Of a stretch of 9,205 nucleotides of DNA, positions 6,073 through 9,205 are shown one piece after another. How positions within the stretch are numbered: the first letter of the stretch is position 1; each line of letters begins with the position of its first letter. The DNA is from JANYBV01 sp043763155 (lineage in GTDB: Bacteria; Pseudomonadota; Alphaproteobacteria; Rickettsiales; SXRF01), in NCBI GenBank assembly GCA_043763155.1, contig JAYULW010000074.1, positions 1 to 9,205 on the forward strand. Direction: 5' to 3'. The translations under genes and the position numbers were made by a program. The notes beneath the pieces are model-generated. The model saw nothing but the letters and a program-made list of their open reading frames with translations. It ran no database searches and was not told where the DNA came from.

Positions 6073-6322
6073 TGCCTTTCCTTTTGCGGCGCAAAGCCCA
6101 GACGGCGCCGATGCCGATTAAGACCCAGATGAAGTTTACGAACATGGAGGCGAAGGCGGATTTGGCGAAGGAATAGATGGTGAGGAGCGCACCGGCGATG
6201 ATGTTGGCATTTTGGTAGCCCATGCTGTCGCTGGCGATTTTTTTGAACGAGAGCATGGCATAGGCTACGAGCAGGATGAGTGCGCCTGCCCAGCCGATGG
6301 CTTCGGTCACAAATTCGTTCAT
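6065..6322 (-). CDS. Small three-span membrane protein, CBU_0592-like
   Basis: 85 residues with hydrophobic spans at about 8-25, 38-55 and 57-77, and a positively charged C-terminal tail (RRKRKG) that probably sits in the cytoplasm. The pattern AIGWAGALILLVAYAML, then YQNANIIAGALLTIYSF, then FVNFIWVLIGIGAVW matches my memory of the short CBU_0592-type membrane domain (W-G-A near the start, Y-Q-x-x-N before span 2, N-x-x-W before span 3). The function of this family is unknown to me. The gene is sandwiched in the his operon: its ATG overlaps the hisA stop (ATGA), and its last 8 bases overlap hisF. It lacks its own ribosome site, so translation is likely coupled to hisA. The gene is firm; the family name is moderately sure. 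Confidence 0.85.
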   Translation of the reverse strand: MNEFVTEAIGWAGALILLVAYAMLSFKKIASDSMGYQNANIIAGALLTIYSFAKSAFASMFVNFIWVLIGIGAVWALRRKRKGNA

Positions 6323-7041
6323 TTGGTGGCTGCCAGTGCTTCGGCGGGGTTGATTGCGCCTTCGTAAAGGGCGCGGCCAAGGATGCAGCCTTCGATGCCC
6401 ATATTCACCAGTTCGTTGTAGCGCTTTATGTCTTCCAGCGAGGAAATGCCACCGGAGGCGATGACGGGGGTGGTGAGGGATTCGGCGAGGTTCAGGGTTT
6501 CTTCAAAGTTCGGGCCTTGCATGGCGCCGTCGCGGGCGATGTCGGTGTAGATGATGGCGGAGACGCCTACGTCCTCGAATTTTTTGGCGAGATCTACGGC
6601 GGATTGGTCGGAGACTTCGGCCCAGCCGTTGATGGCGACTTTGCCGCCTTTGGCGTCAATGCCGACCGCGATCTGGCCGGGGAACAGACGGCAGGCCTCT
6701 TTGATGAGGAGCGGGTTGCGGAGCGCCGCAGTGCCAAGAATGACGCGGGAGATGCCAGCATCCAGCCATGTTGCAATCATGTTGATGTCGCGGATGCCGC
6801 CACCGAGCTGCACAGGCATGGTGACACGGGCGAGGATGGATTTTACGGCGGCTTCGTTTACGGGCTTGCCTTCAAACGCGCCGTTCAGGTCCACGATGTG
6901 GAGCCATTCGAAGCCCTGGCTTTCAAACACTGCGGCTTGGTTTGCGGGGCTGTCGGAGAAGATGGTGGCTTTGTCCATTTCGCCGCGAAGCAGGCGGACG
7001 CATTTACCATCTTTTAAGTCAATTGCGGGGTATAGGATCAT
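6319..7041 (-). CDS. hisA: ProFAR isomerase HisA
   Basis: 240 residues, the usual length. HisA isomerises ProFAR to PRFAR, the fourth step of histidine synthesis, and supplies the substrate of HisF/HisH. It is a (beta-alpha)8 barrel homologous to HisF. Catalytic D8 lies in ILYPAIDLKDGKCVRL and the second acidic residue D129 in AVGIDAKGG. The phosphate-binding loops QLGGGIR (78-84) and VIASGGISS are present, as is the YTDIARDG motif typical of HisA. The start ATG overlaps the stop of the acetyltransferase gene (ATGA) and has no separate Shine-Dalgarno, so it is probably translated by coupling. The stop overlaps the next gene in the same way. Confidence 0.98.
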   Translation of the reverse strand: MILYPAIDLKDGKCVRLLRGEMDKATIFSDSPANQAAVFESQGFEWLHIVDLNGAFEGKPVNEAAVKSILARVTMPVQLGGGIRDINMIATWLDAGISRVILGTAALRNPLLIKEACRLFPGQIAVGIDAKGGKVAINGWAEVSDQSAVDLAKKFEDVGVSAIIYTDIARDGAMQGPNFEETLNLAESLTTPVIASGGISSLEDIKRYNELVNMGIEGCILGRALYEGAINPAEALAATK

Positions 7042-7571
7042 ACGAGTGTGGTTATCGGTTCGAGGTTTTTATAATAGTATTTTCCGGCGATCATTTTGGC
7101 GTTCACATATTCGTGCGTGGGCAACAGGCCCCAGCAGACATAGCCGCTTTCTTCGTAAAGCTTGATGGCGGCTTCCTGCGTTTCGCGCACCGATAATTTC
7201 AGTACTGAAAAACCCTGTGAGCGGGCTTCGCGTTCGGCGGCTTCCAGCAATGAGCGGGCGAGGCCGTGGCCACGTGCCCAAGGGGCTACGAAATGGGCTT
7301 CGATACTTGCGGCGAATGAGGAGGTTTCTTTGCTGATACCGGGCTTGAGCAGCTGGACGCTGCCAGCGAGGGTTCCGTCGAGGCGGCCCGCGAAGAGGAC
7401 GCGGTCGGGGACAACCAGCACGCCTTTCCAGTAGGTTTCCATGACGTCTTTGCCGGGGGGTACGACCCAGTTAAAGCCGATGCCATCGCGGATGGCATCT
7501 TCGGTGGCCTGCACTAGCTCGGTCAGATCGGCATGGCGAAACTCGCTCATACGCTCGATACGGGTGGCCAT
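7038..7571 (-). CDS. GNAT-family N-acetyltransferase inside the his operon
   Basis: 177 residues. GAGGA stands 7 bases before the ATG at 7571, which favours it over the internal ATG at codon 8. The acetyl-CoA pyrophosphate-binding loop of GNAT motif A is RGHGLA (100-105), preceded by the strand EAHFVAPWA and followed by the helix RSLLEAAEREA. Motif B follows as ETQEAAIKLYEESGY (130-144). The protein is expected to move an acetyl group from acetyl-CoA to an amine, but the substrate cannot be read from the sequence. It lies between hisH (24 bases upstream) and hisA (ATGA overlap), so it is expressed with the pathway. It might act on a histidine-pathway intermediate, a toxic amine or a protein; that is speculation. 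Confidence 0.9.
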   Translation of the reverse strand: MATRIERMSEFRHADLTELVQATEDAIRDGIGFNWVVPPGKDVMETYWKGVLVVPDRVLFAGRLDGTLAGSVQLLKPGISKETSSFAASIEAHFVAPWARGHGLARSLLEAAEREARSQGFSVLKLSVRETQEAAIKLYEESGYVCWGLLPTHEYVNAKMIAGKYYYKNLEPITTLV

Positions 7572-7591
7572 TACGTGTTCCTCACTGTTTT

Positions 7592-7603
7592 GCCTTTAAA
7601 GGC
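7592..7603. repeat. 12-bp perfect palindrome at the end of hisH
   Basis: GCCTTTAAAGGC is fully self-complementary and spans the hisH stop codon in the 24-base gap before the acetyltransferase gene. In RNA it could form only a small hairpin (GCCT stem, TTAA loop), without a following T run, so it is a poor terminator. It may be chance, a weak mRNA stability element or a protein-binding site. Confidence 0.4.
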
Positions 7604-8216
7604 TTATAAAGTTTTTTAGCAGGCGCAGCCCGGTTTCCTGACTCTTTTCAGGGTGGAACTGGGTGCCCATGATATGCCCCTGCCCTACCATTGCGGTTAC
7701 GTTTTGTCCATATGCAACTGTGGCGAGGATATCAGAGGGGTTTTTACATACCGCATGGTAGGAATGCACGAAATAGGCGTGCGCGCCTTGGTTTATGCCG
7801 GAAAGCAGGGGGTGGGAGGCTTGGATTTCCAGCTCGTTCCAGCCCATGTGGGGGATTTTGAGGGTGGGGTCCTGGGGTGTGAGCATGGTTACTTCGCCCT
7901 TTAGCCAGCCGAGGCCTTGGTGGGTTCCGTGCTCGTGGCCCTGCTCAAACAGCATTTGCATGCCGACGCAGATGCCGAGGAAATTCTTTTGCTTTTCGCG
8001 CACCTGCTCTTCGAGGGCGTCGAGCATGCCGGGGACAGATTTGAGGCCGTTCATGCAATCGGCATAGGCACCGACGCCGGGCAGGACAATGTGGCTTGCG
8101 GATGCGAGGTCGGAGGCGCTGGCCGTTACGGCGACATTGGTTCCGGCGACATGCTCGAAGGCTTTCGCCACGGAGCGGAGGTTGCCGGAGCCGTAATCAA
8201 TGATGGCGACGCGCAT
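7596..8216 (-). CDS. hisH: Imidazole glycerol phosphate synthase glutaminase subunit HisH
   Basis: 206 residues from the ATG at 8216, which begins with the family's usual MRVAIIDYGSGNLRSV. The frame runs on upstream to 8339, but those residues lie over the DUF2628 gene and are not HisH-like. HisH hydrolyses glutamine and feeds ammonia to HisF. The class I amidotransferase triad is complete: nucleophile C83 in GICVGMQMLFE, then H188 and E190 in GTQFHPEKS. The oxyanion loop PGVGAY (46-51) is intact. The start is 5 bases after the DUF2628 stop and lacks a clear Shine-Dalgarno, which suggests translational coupling. Confidence 0.97.
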   Translation of the reverse strand: MRVAIIDYGSGNLRSVAKAFEHVAGTNVAVTASASDLASASHIVLPGVGAYADCMNGLKSVPGMLDALEEQVREKQKNFLGICVGMQMLFEQGHEHGTHQGLGWLKGEVTMLTPQDPTLKIPHMGWNELEIQASHPLLSGINQGAHAYFVHSYHAVCKNPSDILATVAYGQNVTAMVGQGHIMGTQFHPEKSQETGLRLLKNFISL

Positions 8217-8221
8217 TGGCT

Positions 8222-8614
8222 TTAAGCGGCGGCTGCGAAGCAGCGGTCGAAATAACGCTGCTCGGCACGCAGCTTGCTGTCGGCGACCGCTACGTCGGAA
8301 AACAGGTACCCGCGCTTGCTGAGGTTGGAGCGCAGCCAATCGTTGGCGGCGAAACCTACCCAGAAATGCATGCCGATATCCAGCACGATGACACCCGCAG
8401 CGCCCAGCAGGCCAGCACGCGCGATGAACATGAGCGATACTTCAAAGCCCATGAGCAGGATTGCGGTGAGCCACAGGCGCTGGTAGAGCGCCCAGAACAG
8501 CGGAATCAGGAAGGCGGGGAAGTTCATGCCTTCCTTGATAAAGAGGGGCTTTTGCGTCGAAAGCGGGGTTTCGGGCTGCAAATGTACGGTGTAGATGCGC
8601 ATACGGTTGAACAT
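8222..8614 (-). CDS. DUF2628 family membrane protein between hisB and hisH
   Basis: 130 residues. The N-terminal part (RIYTVHLQPE, then FIKEGMNFPAFLIPLFWALYQRLW) matches the DUF2628 pattern of an E-G-F/M-x-x-x-A-F motif, P-x-x-W and R-x-W before membrane spans. There are about two hydrophobic spans (34-57 and 65-88), then a soluble tail. Its function is not known. The ATG at 8614 shares its A with the hisB stop (TGATG), so the two are translated together; an ATG four codons inside is an alternative start. A DUF2628 gene at this place between hisB and hisH is, as I recall, a recurrent feature of alphaproteobacterial his operons (for example in rhizobia), so it is part of the conserved cluster rather than an insertion. 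Confidence 0.87.
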   Translation of the reverse strand: MFNRMRIYTVHLQPETPLSTQKPLFIKEGMNFPAFLIPLFWALYQRLWLTAILLMGFEVSLMFIARAGLLGAAGVIVLDIGMHFWVGFAANDWLRSNLSKRGYLFSDVAVADSKLRAEQRYFDRCFAAAA

Positions 8615-9205
8615 CAGAGGCTGCCCCCAAGCGTGCCCTTGGTGGAGGGGATTTCATCGGCTTTGCGCGGGTCAATGGTGATCGCGTCGCGCAAAGCCCT
8701 GGCGAGGCCCTTGTAGCAGGATTCGACGATGTGGTGGTTGTTCAGGCCGTAGAGGTTTTCGACATGCAGGGTTACGCCCGCGGCAAACGCAAAAGCCTGA
8801 AACCACTCGCGGAAGAGTTCGGTGTCCATTTCGCCGAGTTTGGGCTTGGTGAACTCCACTTTCCAGACGAAATACGGACGGCCGGAAATATCTATGGAGA
8901 CGCGGGTGAGCGTTTCGTCCATGGGGATATAGGCGTGGGCGTAGCGGGTGATGCCTTTGCGGTCGCCGAGGGCTTTGGCGAAGGCTTCGCCGACTGCGAT
9001 GCCGGTGTCTTCGGTGGTGTGGTGGTAATCAATATGCAGGTCGCCTTTGGCTTCCATGGTGAGGTCCATGAGGCTGTGGCGGGAGAGCTGTTCCATCATG
9101 TGGTCGAGGAAACCGATACCGGTGGACACGGTGTATTTGCCGCTGCCGTCGAGGTTCAGGTCGGCGCGGATGGAGGTTTCCTTGGTTTTGCGTTCTACGG
9201 TTGCT
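8614..9205 (-). CDS. hisB: Imidazoleglycerol-phosphate dehydratase HisB, 5' end cut off
   Basis: 196 residues plus a stop are in the window. The frame is open to the edge at 9205 and starts with ATVERKTKET, so only the first few residues are missing. It is the single-function dehydratase, without the N-terminal phosphatase of enteric HisB. It removes water from imidazole-glycerol phosphate to give imidazole-acetol phosphate. Manganese-binding signatures are intact: HHTTEDTGIAVGEA in the first half and NNHHIVESCYKGLARA in the second. GIGFLDHMMEQ, MDETLTRV and SGRPYFVW are also family hallmarks. A GTG at 9129 (residue V of YTVSTG) is internal and not the start. It is the first visible gene of the operon; the promoter lies outside the window. 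Confidence 0.97.
   Translation of the reverse strand, partial: ATVERKTKETSIRADLNLDGSGKYTVSTGIGFLDHMMEQLSRHSLMDLTMEAKGDLHIDYHHTTEDTGIAVGEAFAKALGDRKGITRYAHAYIPMDETLTRVSIDISGRPYFVWKVEFTKPKLGEMDTELFREWFQAFAFAAGVTLHVENLYGLNNHHIVESCYKGLARALRDAITIDPRKADEIPSTKGTLGGSL

Noticed and set aside
5422..7017. Long plus-strand open frames (5422-6132 and 6280-7017) opposite hisF and hisA.
   Set aside because: The minus-strand genes are unmistakable; the antisense translations are low-complexity Gly/Asp/His/Val sequences with no recognisable domain.
8217..8339. Upstream extension of hisH by 41 codons.
   Set aside because: The extension lies over the DUF2628 gene in another frame, while the ATG at 8216 starts the standard HisH N-terminus.

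Overview
The window looks like chromosomal DNA of an alphaproteobacterium. The clearest sign is the order hisB - DUF2628 membrane protein - hisH - hisA - hisF, which I recall from alphaproteobacterial histidine operons. A sigma/anti-sigma/periplasmic metal-sensor trio and fairly GC-rich codon use also fit. I cannot place it to genus. Nearly every gene is on the minus strand. No tRNA, rRNA, CRISPR array, insertion sequence or phage gene is visible, and gene density is high, with no intergenic stretch over about 115 bases.

Right part (5314-9205, minus strand): a compact seven-gene histidine operon read from right to left. The order is hisB (5' end just cut off), a DUF2628 membrane protein, hisH, a GNAT acetyltransferase, hisA, an 85-residue membrane protein of the CBU_0592 type, and hisF. 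HisA makes the substrate (PRFAR) that HisH and HisF convert to imidazole-glycerol phosphate, and HisB dehydrates that product, so consecutive pathway steps are encoded together. Most junctions are ATGA or TGATG overlaps or gaps of a few bases, so the three non-his genes are probably co-translated with the pathway. hisE and hisI are not in the window.

Middle (2922-5317): a plus-strand exported Sel1-repeat protein converges on hisF, and the two TAA stops share the bases TTAA. It is divergent from an O-antigen ligase/Wzy-type membrane protein. A perfect 15-bp palindrome between the two supplies -10 elements on both strands. Five bases after the ligase gene lies a small secreted four-cysteine protein of unknown function.

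Left part (1-2821, minus strand): a 410-residue cytosolic orphan without cysteine or tryptophan, then a tightly overlapping trio. The trio is an ECF sigma factor (probably starting at a TTG with a strong Shine-Dalgarno), a 103-residue single-pass anti-sigma candidate, and a membrane-anchored periplasmic protein with proline runs and an Asp-His tract, cut off by the window edge. The layout resembles the CnrYXH metal-responsive regulatory system in its parts, though not in sequence detail that I can verify. It is the most interesting regulatory module here. I see no clearly novel system. The best leads are this trio and the accessory genes embedded in the his operon.
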